From assembly GCA_026398545.1 (NCBI GenBank), contig JAPLSR010000476.1:1-6920 (forward strand): DNA of 6,920 nucleotides. The letters run 5' to 3'. The stretch is from Candidatus Sumerlaeota bacterium. Lineage in GTDB: Bacteria > Sumerlaeota > Sumerlaeia > MWCT01. Positions 6,847 through 6,920 of this stretch are shown one piece after another (the first letter of the stretch is position 1; each line of letters starts with the position of its first letter). The notes beneath the pieces are model-generated. The model searched no databases. It saw only the letters and a program-made list of their open reading frames with translations, and was not told where the DNA came from. The position numbers were made by a program, and so were the translations under genes.

Positions 6847-6920
6847 TTGTAAATGCAAGAAAAAAATAAATTACTTTGAAAAAATGGCTGCAAGGCAGTG
6901 AGAAGGCTGGGAATGTCAAT

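Overview
The window shows four complete protein genes, one gene cut by the left edge, and an AT-rich upstream region at the right edge. The organism is most likely a Gram-negative (two-membrane) bacterium with anaerobic or microaerobic metabolism. This rests on a lipid A-type acyltransferase next to an oxygen-sensitive, ferredoxin-linked 2-oxoacid oxidoreductase. The species or phylum cannot be named from this sequence.

Layout: the plus strand (1-3954) carries the 3' end of an unrecognised protein (stop at 485), a LpxL/HtrB-like acyltransferase (584-1489), and the pair iorA-iorB (about 1601-3954). The last two encode the two subunits of indolepyruvate:ferredoxin oxidoreductase and overlap by an ATGA. 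A strong 11-bp stem-loop at 4011-4041 separates this block from a convergent minus-strand gene. That gene (4060-6702) encodes an 880-residue secreted protein. It consists of a signal peptide, 14 tandem beta-propeller-type modules of the DUF5122 / delta-60 kind, two C-terminal domains resembling InlB B-repeats, and a short tail. The remaining 6703-6920 is AT-rich non-coding DNA that probably holds its promoter.

Function: IorA and IorB together oxidise aryl-pyruvates, made by transamination of aromatic amino acids, to aryl-acetyl-CoA and reduced ferredoxin. The acyltransferase acts at the inner membrane in outer-membrane lipid synthesis and has no evident biochemical link to IorAB. The repeat protein is probably exported and may act at or beyond the cell surface. 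I see no mobile element, CRISPR array, RNA gene or defence system. The most notable signal is the repeat architecture of the minus-strand gene: a whole number of modules (14, possibly two seven-bladed propellers) and two adjacent 291-bp superunits that record recent internal duplication.
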